From Pedobacter indicus (lineage in GTDB: Bacteria > Bacteroidota > Bacteroidia > Sphingobacteriales > Sphingobacteriaceae): 64,000 bases of DNA. Below, in pieces: positions 53,879-62,510 of this stretch. Position 1 is the stretch's first letter, and each line of letters starts with the position of its first letter. Position numbers and translations under genes: made by a program. Location: NCBI RefSeq assembly GCF_003449035.1, contig NZ_QRGB01000001.1:2170001-2234000 (forward strand), written 5' to 3'. The notes below the pieces were generated by a model. The model was not told where the DNA came from. It worked only from the letters and a program-made list of their open reading frames with translations, and ran no database searches.

Positions 53879-56800
53879 CTAAAAGCGGAATCCCATACTA
53901 AAATGCGGATACCACCCGTCTTGTGAATGTCCGGCTACCAGTTGAAATACAGCCATCATTGCAGGAGCGTAATATAAGCCACCCCCATAAGTTTGATGGA
54001 TTGTATCGCTGTTATACCCTTCGCTCCATACCTTGCCTAGATCGTAAAATCCAATCAACCCTAATTGTCCTGGAAGGATAAAGCTACCTACTTTTGCCAG
54101 GCGAATTCGTGTTTCAAAGTTATTATAAAACATATGGTTTCCTGCGTACCGGTATTTTCGTGTTCCCAAAAGATTATCTTGTCCTCCTAAGAAATGTAAC
54201 TGATAAAATGCAGGGTCTCCAAAGGTAACACCTCCGCCGATACGATCAGCAATAACGATGGCATTATTGGCAAATCCTTTGTAAAAACCCATATCGGCGC
54301 TTACTTGTACGAAAGAGTTGGACGCGTCATTTAGTCCTGCATAAGCCTTTGCTTTGCTACTAAAAAAGCCTCCTTGGGTAGGGAGTAGATGATGGTTGCG
54401 GTTATCGAGATGAAATGCTGACGTCAAGCCGGCAAACGATTTGTCTTTTTCAATGTCGTAACGATCGTGACTGTGAAGAATATCTTCTTGAAGTATTAAT
54501 CGACCTTCATTCTTTGAAGGGTCTAAACTGTAATATTGAAATGACGGACCGATCTTAAAGGATCGACCTTCTTGGTTCCATTGCAATGTTGGCTCCAATT
54601 CATATAAATTAAAACGTGCACGATAATAGCTGGAATTTAATGATTTGTCGAATTGAGAATCATTGCCTAAACCAAAAAAGTTCTGTGTATTGTTTGGTAC
54701 AAATGCATAGGCATTTACAACGAGATCTGCCTTGCCAATAAGGTTTTTCCAGTGACCTTCGTAGTCGACTTTAAACGAGCCGGTTTTTAGCGCACCGGAG
54801 ACAAGAACCTTTTGTGAATGAGTGAAGGGAGTCTTTCTGAAACCCCGTTGATGAACATATTTGAATCCTGCACCTAAAAGAATCCCATCATCAAGGTTGT
54901 AACCGATTGACGCAAGTGGCATCGTCACATTGTAAAGATTCACAGGTTCGAAACGTGTGTGTGTGCTATCGGCGGAGATATGGGTTTTTAGCTGTTTTTT
55001 ATCTCCGAGGTAGGTCGAATTCGTTTTCGCCAGGTCATAGAGATGAACTTTCTTGTTTGCTTGTTTAATGTCAATGACTTTATTTTCCTGACCACCAACA
55101 ATTCGTAATCGTATCGGTGAGTTTGGTGCATCCATTGCAACACTATCGACCCCGTCAGATAAATACAAGTTAATTCGTTTGGTCGTGTCAGGATGGTAGA
55201 CCCTGTTCATCAGTTCTTTTTTGATTTCACCTTCCTTATTGATCTTATTTACCAAAATCCGCATTGCTCCATCTGTTTCATCTGTGATTTTGACCCGTTC
55301 GTTTTTATTCGAGAGACGAATGTCAACTATTGAATTGACAAACTGATAATATTCATCCATTGCCTCAGGAATGGCATCGCGCCTTGCTGAGAGTGTCTTA
55401 AAGAGCTCTTTGCCTCTAAGTTCAACGGAAGAGCTTGGTAAGCTATGCACGCTCTCCCATAATACGCTGTCGGTTACATTGGCTACGAATTCATTTGTCA
55501 GGCTCATCCATTCATCATAGCTTAATTGCATTTTTGGATGTGCATCCAAAAAGTCAGACTTATACATTGAATAATTCATGTTTCGGACGTGATCATCAAA
55601 GCCCTGGATAGTGGGGACGGCCCATTTTCTAGATACAATGGAAGGAAAAAGACCCTCCATTAGCCGAATAACCTGATCCCGATCTCTCGGAACAACGCGG
55701 TAGTCTTTGTCTTTACCTTCTTTTTCATCTACCCAACGGTATTGATCTTCATGTCGATCCCAGTCACCGATTAATAAATCCAATAACCTGGATCGGAAAA
55801 AGGTTTTTGCCCCGAAAGTATCGTCATTGTCATTGAATACCTTCTCGACCATTTTTATTGAGTTGTCAGAATCACCCAAGGGTTCACGTTCCTCTAATAA
55901 ATTTAAGGTGTTGGCAATTGTTAGATTGTAAACGCCTAATAATGAGTCTGGAGCGACCCATCCGATAACCGGATTGGTATGGGGCACTTTTGCTGCGTTG
56001 GCTATTGGTGGAACCATCAACGCGGAGTAGGGATGCTGGGCACTCACCGCATCGTCTATAAAATCGCTTGCGAATGTATGATGGAGTTCTGAAGGTAGTA
56101 AAGATTCTGAGTTTTTATTTACACTGCGCAATACCCATTGTTTACCTGTACTGTCTTGTAAACGAATAGAGACTGTCTGCATACCGCCACCTCGCTTGAT
56201 TGGCGTGAGGCCTCCCTCGATTTCTGAGATACGAAGAATGGGGACCTTTGTTTCTGCGGCCCATTCTTTACGGTAATTTTCACCAAATAGTTTTCTGTGA
56301 AAATTATTCCGTTTGTTATATCTAGGGTTTGCTTGGATGACAATGCTATCTCCTTTAATATCATTTAGCGCAGAGTGTTCGTCGATGAGTGATTCGTCTA
56401 TGTATTGAATCGTATATTTAAATGATTGGCTTACCGAATCATTGTTATATAAATAAAAGCTAACATCAGTATTTCTGTTTTCGAGGAGGTCGACTGTTAC
56501 AAAACCTTGTAAAGAACTGCCGTAAAGTAGGCTGTCCGCTTTTTTAACATAAGCACTTTTTGCTCCGGAACCACTTACGATTTGATAGTTTCCGTCTTTT
56601 CGAATGAACTGTAAGCCATGCTCATGACCGGCTATGAGGATCACATTAGGAAACCCGCTAATCACGTCGGTGACTTTTGAAATCAAATTTTGATATTTCG
56701 GATGAGGCATGTCTTCCGGGTTCAAAAAAACGGAAGTACGTAATAGCGGATAAAGCGACCCGACTATCGGCATCGGGATCCAGAGGTTTTCATCGAGTAC

Positions 56801-57490
56801 GGTCAGTGGGAATAGATGATCTTTGAAAGAATAATAACCACCGTGTACACCGTAGCTATGGAAAGGGTGATGAGATGACAGTAAGATAGTCTTATTCCTG
56901 TTTTTGTACAATAACTCTTCAAGTCTATCTATAAACTCTTCTTCTGTAGTACATTCACAATCAGAATCAGGACTACTGGTGTCATACGGGAAAAGCCACC
57001 ACTCGCTGTCATAAGCGATCATAACAGCTTCTGCTGAAATTGGTACTTCAACAGGTCCCGGGCAACCATCTTCGGGGATTAACTTCAATAGTGAGTCGCC
57101 CTGCGCTCTAAGGAATTCACCTTGAGCCTTAATTTTGGCTAAACCATCTTTTCCCATTCGATCCCAATCATGATTGCCGGGAATAAAGAATACCGGAGCG
57201 CCCTGTGCTCTCATGGGTTCAAATTGTGATCTTAGAATGTCTTTGGTCGACGCTTCTTCGGGACTCCCTGGCAGACCGATTCCGCGAGGGTAGATATTAT
57301 CACCTAAATAAACAACTTGTGTCTTACCGTCAATGACCAGTTCTGCGGCACGTGGGATAATTGTTTCCTGTTTAAAATTGATCTCGCCAGCGTCACCGAT
57401 AAAAATAATCCGATTGGCAATGTTCTCCTGTGCCAGGGTGTACTCACTAGCGAATAAAAAGACGATTAATATAGTATAAAAATACCTCAT
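53879..57490 (-). CDS. Metallophosphatase, kinase-like domain and outer-membrane barrel in one protein
   Basis: A 1203-residue exported protein with signal peptide (cut near residue 20, TLAQE). Domain 1 (about 25-340) is a calcineurin-type metallophosphoesterase with IGDAG (Asp33), LGDN (Asp64), GNHDW (105-109), SSHHPF (His207/208) and GHEHG (288-292), all metal ligands present. Domain 2 (about 440-640) has GDWDRHEDQYRW (575-586) and VVPRDRDQVI, which resemble the catalytic and metal loops of HipA/CotH-type atypical kinases. Domain 3 (about 860-1203) is a BamA/surface-antigen-like beta-barrel ending in MGFRF. The enzyme part is then probably held in the outer membrane. Start codon overlaps the upstream stop (ATGA). 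Confidence 0.85.
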   Translation of the reverse strand: MRYFYTILIVFLFASEYTLAQENIANRIIFIGDAGEINFKQETIIPRAAELVIDGKTQVVYLGDNIYPRGIGLPGSPEEASTKDILRSQFEPMRAQGAPVFFIPGNHDWDRMGKDGLAKIKAQGEFLRAQGDSLLKLIPEDGCPGPVEVPISAEAVMIAYDSEWWLFPYDTSSPDSDCECTTEEEFIDRLEELLYKNRNKTILLSSHHPFHSYGVHGGYYSFKDHLFPLTVLDENLWIPMPIVGSLYPLLRTSVFLNPEDMPHPKYQNLISKVTDVISGFPNVILIAGHEHGLQFIRKDGNYQIVSGSGAKSAYVKKADSLLYGSSLQGFVTVDLLENRNTDVSFYLYNNDSVSQSFKYTIQYIDESLIDEHSALNDIKGDSIVIQANPRYNKRNNFHRKLFGENYRKEWAAETKVPILRISEIEGGLTPIKRGGGMQTVSIRLQDSTGKQWVLRSVNKNSESLLPSELHHTFASDFIDDAVSAQHPYSALMVPPIANAAKVPHTNPVIGWVAPDSLLGVYNLTIANTLNLLEEREPLGDSDNSIKMVEKVFNDNDDTFGAKTFFRSRLLDLLIGDWDRHEDQYRWVDEKEGKDKDYRVVPRDRDQVIRLMEGLFPSIVSRKWAVPTIQGFDDHVRNMNYSMYKSDFLDAHPKMQLSYDEWMSLTNEFVANVTDSVLWESVHSLPSSSVELRGKELFKTLSARRDAIPEAMDEYYQFVNSIVDIRLSNKNERVKITDETDGAMRILVNKINKEGEIKKELMNRVYHPDTTKRINLYLSDGVDSVAMDAPNSPIRLRIVGGQENKVIDIKQANKKVHLYDLAKTNSTYLGDKKQLKTHISADSTHTRFEPVNLYNVTMPLASIGYNLDDGILLGAGFKYVHQRGFRKTPFTHSQKVLVSGALKTGSFKVDYEGHWKNLIGKADLVVNAYAFVPNNTQNFFGLGNDSQFDKSLNSSYYRARFNLYELEPTLQWNQEGRSFKIGPSFQYYSLDPSKNEGRLILQEDILHSHDRYDIEKDKSFAGLTSAFHLDNRNHHLLPTQGGFFSSKAKAYAGLNDASNSFVQVSADMGFYKGFANNAIVIADRIGGGVTFGDPAFYQLHFLGGQDNLLGTRKYRYAGNHMFYNNFETRIRLAKVGSFILPGQLGLIGFYDLGKVWSEGYNSDTIHQTYGGGLYYAPAMMAVFQLVAGHSQDGWYPHFSMGFRF

Positions 57491-58347
57491 TGGGACATTC
57501 GGAATTTAAGAATAGTACCTTTTTTAGTTTTGTCACCACCTTCATTACTGATGTATAGATTATGGTAACGATCGAACGCGATGCCTTCCGGCTGGTTGAA
57601 GTGTTTGGGATTTAATGGGTAGACAGTTTTTACATTCCAGTCAGCGTCGGTAACAACAAGCATTTTATTAATCGATGAAAGAATATACCATTCATCTGTT
57701 TGTGTGTTTTTCGCCAGAGCTGAAGGTCGAAAATCTTTTCCTTTCAGGGTGTGGAATGAATTAATTTGTTCTGAGTCAACCTGGAAATTACTTATAACTA
57801 CTGGTTTGTTGCCTTTTCTTTCAATAATATAGCCGCTTACGGTGTCCGATTTTTTATCAGCTTTACACTCTTTACATAACACATAAATTAAATCATTCGT
57901 GGTGTCGACAGCTACTCCTTCATATTCGTCATCAGGAATTAGACCTTCCGTCTTGATAACATTTTGAATAGTCCCGTTTTTACTATGTTCAAGTGACATC
58001 GTGTATAATGTACCATCACTTTTCAGAACTACGATTTCCCGCGAAGTTGCCGCAATACCCTCATAATCTCCCTTCTTACCAAATTTACTATGTATAATAT
58101 CTTTTTCACCCGGTTGGAAATGATATAAGGTGCCGGTTTCGTCTTCTATGGCTACTAACATGTCAGAATCACGAAAAGGGAAAGTTATACCTGAAATTTC
58201 ATGTAATGCATCAATGAGATAAAAAGTTTCCGGCTGTGTTAAATCATAGCCGGCGGGACTGGTATATACAGTTTTTTCCTGTGCACATGATATTAACGCA
58301 CTCGAAAGTATGGATAACAGAATGACAGTTCGTATTGAATTACGCAT
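57487..58347 (-). CDS. SdiA-regulated/YjiK-type beta-propeller lipoprotein
   Basis: A 286-residue lipoprotein. The frame stays open to 58506 inside ppk1, but ATG 58345-58347 is the start: it gives the signal peptide MRNSIRTVILLSILSSAL with lipobox LISC (Cys21) and overlaps the ppk1 stop by 8 bp. The mature part has propeller-type repeats (ALHEISGITFPFRDSDMLVA, GDYEGIAATSREIVVLKSDG, DEYEGVAVDTTNDLIYVLC, FNQPEGIAFDRYHNLYISNE), the pattern of the SdiA-regulated (YjiK) family with Glu-Gly pairs that bind metal in related propellers. Role unknown. Its stop overlaps the next gene's ATG, so its product is made together with the metallophosphatase protein. Confidence 0.87.
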   Translation of the reverse strand: MRNSIRTVILLSILSSALISCAQEKTVYTSPAGYDLTQPETFYLIDALHEISGITFPFRDSDMLVAIEDETGTLYHFQPGEKDIIHSKFGKKGDYEGIAATSREIVVLKSDGTLYTMSLEHSKNGTIQNVIKTEGLIPDDEYEGVAVDTTNDLIYVLCKECKADKKSDTVSGYIIERKGNKPVVISNFQVDSEQINSFHTLKGKDFRPSALAKNTQTDEWYILSSINKMLVVTDADWNVKTVYPLNPKHFNQPEGIAFDRYHNLYISNEGGDKTKKGTILKFRMSQ

Positions 58348-60409
58348 ATTTTCGTTGCTTTTTATTTTTAAAATAAAGATATGTTTCCTTTTGCGCACGA
58401 ATCTTGTTTTTGCCGTCCTTTTGTAACGTATCCACCGGAATATTCTGTAGCTCCCGATCAAGTAAAACAGCAGACTCTGTGTCGTTAAGTTGAAATGTAA
58501 GAACATCTTTTATTTCCTTTTTAATAGTTTTGTCATAAATAGGAAAACACACCTCAATGCGGTTGTGTATATTACGGTTCATCCAGTCGGCCGAACCCAT
58601 ATACATCTGTTCATCCCCGTTATTATTAAAAATGAATACCCTGCTATGTTCTAGGTAACGATCAACAATTCTTCTAACTGAAATATGTTCACTCATACCA
58701 TGAACACCCGGTATTAAACGACAGATACTACGGATAATAAGATTAATCTTTACACCAGCGTTGTTCGCTTCGTAAAGCTTGTTGATCAGGTTCTTTTCTT
58801 CCAGATTATTGAGTTTAATCGTTATTTCAGCAAACAAGCCTGCTTTAGCATTTTCTATTTCCTGGTCAATAGAGGCTATAAACACATCAGTAAGATTAAA
58901 TTGTGCAACTAATAAATGTTCGAATTTTAGTTTTGTAGTTTTACTGACACGACGGCGCCTGGACAGAAAGAAGAAGACTTGTTCTAATTCACGCCCCATT
59001 TCCCTATGGGCTGTTAATAGGATATGGTCTGCATATACTGTAGCTGTATTTTCGTTCAGGTTGCCCGTGGAAAATAGAGTTAAATAAGGATGTTTTTCAG
59101 ATTTCTGTTTTATCAGCGCTACTTTTGCATGCACTTTAAGCTTCGGGATGGTGTAAAGTACTTTAATGCCTGCTTTTTGCATCTCTCTAGCCCATTTGAG
59201 GTTGTTCCCCTCATCGAAACGAGCCTTTAATTCTACGAAAACGGTTACCTTTTTACCATTTTTTGCAGCGCTTATAAGTGCTTGCAGAATCCTCGAAGAC
59301 TCTGCGACGCGGTAAATCGTTGTATAGATTTTTTCTACATCTTCATTGATGACGGCTTCATTGAAAAATCGCAGCACGGTATCGTACGATTGGTAGGGCG
59401 TACTGATTAGCATATCTTGCTTTTGAATGGACTCGAAGAGGGTAGGACTACCCGGCAGCGTTATGGCAAGAGGAGGTTGTGGTATGTTTTTCCATGCTGG
59501 GCGGTCAACCGGAAATGAGAAAAAATCTTTTAAGTTATGGTAACGTCCGCCAGGCATGGTGCTAATCTTCGGAATGGAAAATAGTTCAGCCAGTTCGGTC
59601 AACAACTTTTTCGGCATATCGGACTGGTATAGGATACGAGTCGCAAGTCCATAATCGCGTTTTTCTAGTTGCTCTTCAATTTTTTTCGCAATATCGCCTT
59701 CGTATTCATTTTCTAAGTCAAGTTCTGCTTCTCGAGTCACTTTAAATGAAAAAGCATTGATATGTTCATGGCCTCTGAAAATATCAGGAAGGTGATGGCG
59801 AATAATATCGTCAATAAAAATAATGTAGGTTGTTGATTCATATTGCACTTGAAAGAAGCGCCCGATTTCACCCGAAGGTATTTTCACGATTACCAGTTTC
59901 CTGTCCTGCACTTTGTTAAGCGCGACTAGAAAATAAAGTTGATTATTCTCCGGGAAAAAGTTGGTTAACTGCTCTGACCGAACAATTTCTAACGACGAAA
60001 CAATCCTCGAATAGAAATAATTTTCTGTTTCTTTCAAAACCTCTGATGGAATACCCTCGTTGTATGCTAGATAGACCTGGCTCTTTTTCATTTCGGGGAT
60101 TACCTGTCCGGTTAATATCTCTCCGTAGCGTTGTTGGTTTTGTAAAATGATCTTCTTGGCTTTCTTGTGAACCTTACTTTCCGGAACAGTAGCATGTTGT
60201 TGTTTTGCTTGTTTTTTGATCTTTCTGAGTGCGGATAGTACAGGCATGCGAACACGATAAAATTCATCCAGATTCGAAGAATATATTGCCAAGAAATTGA
60301 TTCTTTCAAGAAGTGGCACATCCTCTTTAGCTGCTTCATCGAGTATACGCTCATTGAATGAAAGCCAGCTAAGATCGCGGTTGAAGAAAATCTGAGACTC
60401 TTTTTGCAT
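58340..60409 (-). CDS. ppk1: Polyphosphate kinase 1
   Basis: A 689-residue enzyme of normal length that reversibly builds polyphosphate from ATP. Family features: N-terminal FFNRDLSWLSFNERILDEA (residues 8-26) and NLDEFYRVRMPVL, the PLD-like catalytic core with KLKVHAKVALI, where His427 is the expected phosphorylated residue, TGNLNENTA after it, and the second core domain with MYMGSADWMNRNIHNRIEVC near the C-terminus. It is placed 6 bp after an HD/Pycsar-type protein gene and overlaps a propeller lipoprotein gene by 8 bp, so it is translationally coupled to both sides. No exopolyphosphatase gene of the ppx type is present in the window. Confidence 0.97.
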   Translation of the reverse strand: MQKESQIFFNRDLSWLSFNERILDEAAKEDVPLLERINFLAIYSSNLDEFYRVRMPVLSALRKIKKQAKQQHATVPESKVHKKAKKIILQNQQRYGEILTGQVIPEMKKSQVYLAYNEGIPSEVLKETENYFYSRIVSSLEIVRSEQLTNFFPENNQLYFLVALNKVQDRKLVIVKIPSGEIGRFFQVQYESTTYIIFIDDIIRHHLPDIFRGHEHINAFSFKVTREAELDLENEYEGDIAKKIEEQLEKRDYGLATRILYQSDMPKKLLTELAELFSIPKISTMPGGRYHNLKDFFSFPVDRPAWKNIPQPPLAITLPGSPTLFESIQKQDMLISTPYQSYDTVLRFFNEAVINEDVEKIYTTIYRVAESSRILQALISAAKNGKKVTVFVELKARFDEGNNLKWAREMQKAGIKVLYTIPKLKVHAKVALIKQKSEKHPYLTLFSTGNLNENTATVYADHILLTAHREMGRELEQVFFFLSRRRRVSKTTKLKFEHLLVAQFNLTDVFIASIDQEIENAKAGLFAEITIKLNNLEEKNLINKLYEANNAGVKINLIIRSICRLIPGVHGMSEHISVRRIVDRYLEHSRVFIFNNNGDEQMYMGSADWMNRNIHNRIEVCFPIYDKTIKKEIKDVLTFQLNDTESAVLLDRELQNIPVDTLQKDGKNKIRAQKETYLYFKNKKQRKYA

Positions 60410-60415
60410 TGTATT

Positions 60416-61582
60416 CTATACATTTACATTGGTCATAACCACGATAATAAAGGCAATGACCGATATGATAAGTCCATACATAAAAATACTGTAAGCCTGT
60501 CTTAAAAGCTTAAATTTTCTGCCGAGAACCACTCCCTGTGAGTATACGTCTTTGATCAGCGTTCCGTACAGATAGTCTCGATCCTCCATAACCGCGCGCA
60601 TCCCGCTATCATAATCCGGTAGTTTCATTTTATAAAAATTACCAAAGAAGAGGAGGTTGACTTTTTTCTCTTTTACTTCGTCAACTGTATGGGTTACATT
60701 AGGAATCGACGGTCGCGTCGCTAAGATAGCAAGAACCATGGTGCCCAGACTAGCTGTTAAAAGTATGGCGGTAGGGATAATCAGATGGGCATTATTGTCT
60801 AGCTTTCTAAGCAATAACGCGATAACTACCGAAAGGATGATCGAATTAACGGTGATCAAGATATTGGCTTTGTTATCAGCCATATCGCTTAATCGCTGAT
60901 TGTTGGTTGATGTGATCCGAAACATGGTCTCTATTCCACGATCAGGTCTTTTCTTCTGTTTATTCGAGACTTCCGTGTTTACCAACTCGTCTAGTTCCTT
61001 CTGTTTTAACGCATCCAGATTCTCTTGCTTTTTTTTACCGAGTAGTTCTCGACAATAGCTGGTATGGTAGCGATGGTTCTCTAGTAATTTAATCGTTTCA
61101 CGTCGCCACTCATTTTTATCTACTTCCACACCTGAAGCTTCTGCTTCCCGGCGCATAAGTTTATTTCGGACAGTAAACCAGTCACTTCCCAAATGATATA
61201 AATCGGCATCACACACAATTTCCTCTAGCAAGTTCTTTGGGCTTTGCGGCGGTTTAGTAGCTAAAATACAATTTTTTACCTGAGTGATCATTTCCTGGTC
61301 AGCCTTGTTCTCTAAAAGAAAAGCTTCTGCAAGGTCGGCCCCTCTAAGCTCGTGACCGGTGCACCCATGTTCATAATATCCAATATCATGAAAATAAGCA
61401 GCAATTTTAACGATTGCGGATTCTCTCTTTTCCAATTGATAGTGATTGGAAATCTTTCTTACAGCTTCAACTACTTCACGCATGTGAATGCTGTTGTGAA
61501 AACTTAAGGTAGCATCTTCACGCTTATCAATATATGTCTGAGCATAAGCGGCTGCATCTTCGATTAGTTTGTCGTAGTCCAT
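60416..61582 (-). CDS. HD-domain phosphohydrolase fused to a Pycsar-effector-type membrane domain (DUF5706)
   Basis: A 388-residue protein. Residues 1-200 are an HD domain: FHNSIHMREVVEAV (His29, His33), AAYFHDIGYYEHG (His65-Asp66), GHELRGADLAEAF (His77) and VCDADLYHLG (Asp125), so the metal site looks intact. Residues about 215-388 match the membrane domain of Pycsar effectors (PycTM, DUF5706): RLSDMADNKANILITVNSI followed by helices at about 241-258, 266-288 and 366-384. In Pycsar defence a neighbouring uridylate or cytidylate cyclase drives such a membrane protein; none is encoded here. It sits 14 bp after the PAP2 gene and 6 bp before ppk1, so a link with nucleotide or polyphosphate metabolism is likely. 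Substrate is unknown. Confidence 0.88.
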   Translation of the reverse strand: MDYDKLIEDAAAYAQTYIDKREDATLSFHNSIHMREVVEAVRKISNHYQLEKRESAIVKIAAYFHDIGYYEHGCTGHELRGADLAEAFLLENKADQEMITQVKNCILATKPPQSPKNLLEEIVCDADLYHLGSDWFTVRNKLMRREAEASGVEVDKNEWRRETIKLLENHRYHTSYCRELLGKKKQENLDALKQKELDELVNTEVSNKQKKRPDRGIETMFRITSTNNQRLSDMADNKANILITVNSIILSVVIALLLRKLDNNAHLIIPTAILLTASLGTMVLAILATRPSIPNVTHTVDEVKEKKVNLLFFGNFYKMKLPDYDSGMRAVMEDRDYLYGTLIKDVYSQGVVLGRKFKLLRQAYSIFMYGLIISVIAFIIVVMTNVNV

Positions 61583-61596
61583 GCTATATTTTGTTT

Positions 61597-62493
61597 TTAA
61601 AAAATACCTACAAGGCCAAGCCCGCTAGTTGTGGGAGCTAATGACCACTGAATACCTTTCAATTTATTAAAGGGGTTACTGTAGTGTGTATTATCCATTC
61701 GCTTCAGAATGGCTTGCGTACAGAACCATGAAATGGCAGTACCAAATGCCATGTCAGAAAGCCAATGCGAATCAGAGTACATTCGAGATATTAAAGTTAG
61801 CCCTCCCGTAGCGTAGAAAGCTGATTTAAGCCAAGGGTTATCTGTTCGGCTCGCCAGGACCAATGCGCTGACCATAGCAATTTGTATATGACCAGAAGGG
61901 AAGGAGTGATAGCCAGCTTCTGGTGACATGGGGTCAAAAGCCCATGGGCCTTCATTCGTTGCGGGTCGCGCCCTGCCGACAGCTGTCTTCATCAGCGTTT
62001 GTATCGCACCACTGGTTAGATAAGCCGCGCCAAGGATAAGTCCGGTTTCTTTAGCCCATTCATTATTCAAGGCAACACCAGTCAAGTAAAATCCACCAGT
62101 AAGAATAAAAGCTGCGTAAGGCTTCCCTAAATGAAAACCAGCACGTTCTATACCGTCCCAAGCACCTGAATTTCTGTTCTGCCAAAATGATCGAACCGGC
62201 TTATCCAATAGACTCGTCAGCGCTGTGCCAGCTATTACTCCACCGGTTTTTAACCAGTCGTCACCATCCCATCGCAGGGGGGCAGTAACTGTATAGGCGG
62301 TTGCGTCTACAAAGCGAATAGCATCCTTGATATTTGGTCTACTGTTTTCTTTCGCCAGCATTCTTGCACGAATCGAATCGTCTCTTAACCTGATCGTGTC
62401 TCGTAATTCGTTGCTATGTTTAATGACGCCTGCTCCAAATAACTGCGTCTGACCCCAAATAAGCAATATTATAAAAAGAACCAGTTCTTTCAT
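61597..62493 (-). CDS. PAP2-family membrane phosphatase
   Basis: A 298-residue protein with a signal peptide (about residues 1-20). All three motifs of the PAP2/acid phosphatase fold are present: KTAVGRARP (Lys and Arg), SFPSGH (catalytic His) and SRMYSDSHWLSDM (Arg and His). Members remove phosphate from phosphatidic acid, undecaprenyl diphosphate or other lipid or sugar phosphates; the signal peptide and few long helices suggest a periplasmic or outer-membrane-side enzyme. It lies between the GH20 gene (17 bp upstream) and the HD/Pycsar-type gene (14 bp downstream). Which phosphate ester it uses is not clear. Confidence 0.92.
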   Translation of the reverse strand: MKELVLFIILLIWGQTQLFGAGVIKHSNELRDTIRLRDDSIRARMLAKENSRPNIKDAIRFVDATAYTVTAPLRWDGDDWLKTGGVIAGTALTSLLDKPVRSFWQNRNSGAWDGIERAGFHLGKPYAAFILTGGFYLTGVALNNEWAKETGLILGAAYLTSGAIQTLMKTAVGRARPATNEGPWAFDPMSPEAGYHSFPSGHIQIAMVSALVLASRTDNPWLKSAFYATGGLTLISRMYSDSHWLSDMAFGTAISWFCTQAILKRMDNTHYSNPFNKLKGIQWSLAPTTSGLGLVGIF

Positions 62494-62510
62494 TTGAAAA
62501 ATAGAAAAAG

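Noticed and set aside
57487-58506. Longer start for the propeller lipoprotein, inside ppk1
   Set aside because: The extra 53 residues are the ppk1 C-terminus read in another frame; ATG at 58347 gives a proper lipoprotein signal and an 8-bp overlap typical of coupled genes.
60416-61582. Complete Pycsar defence system
   Set aside because: No pyrimidine cyclase gene lies next to it or elsewhere in the window, and the neighbours are metabolic genes, so only the effector-type domain is supported.
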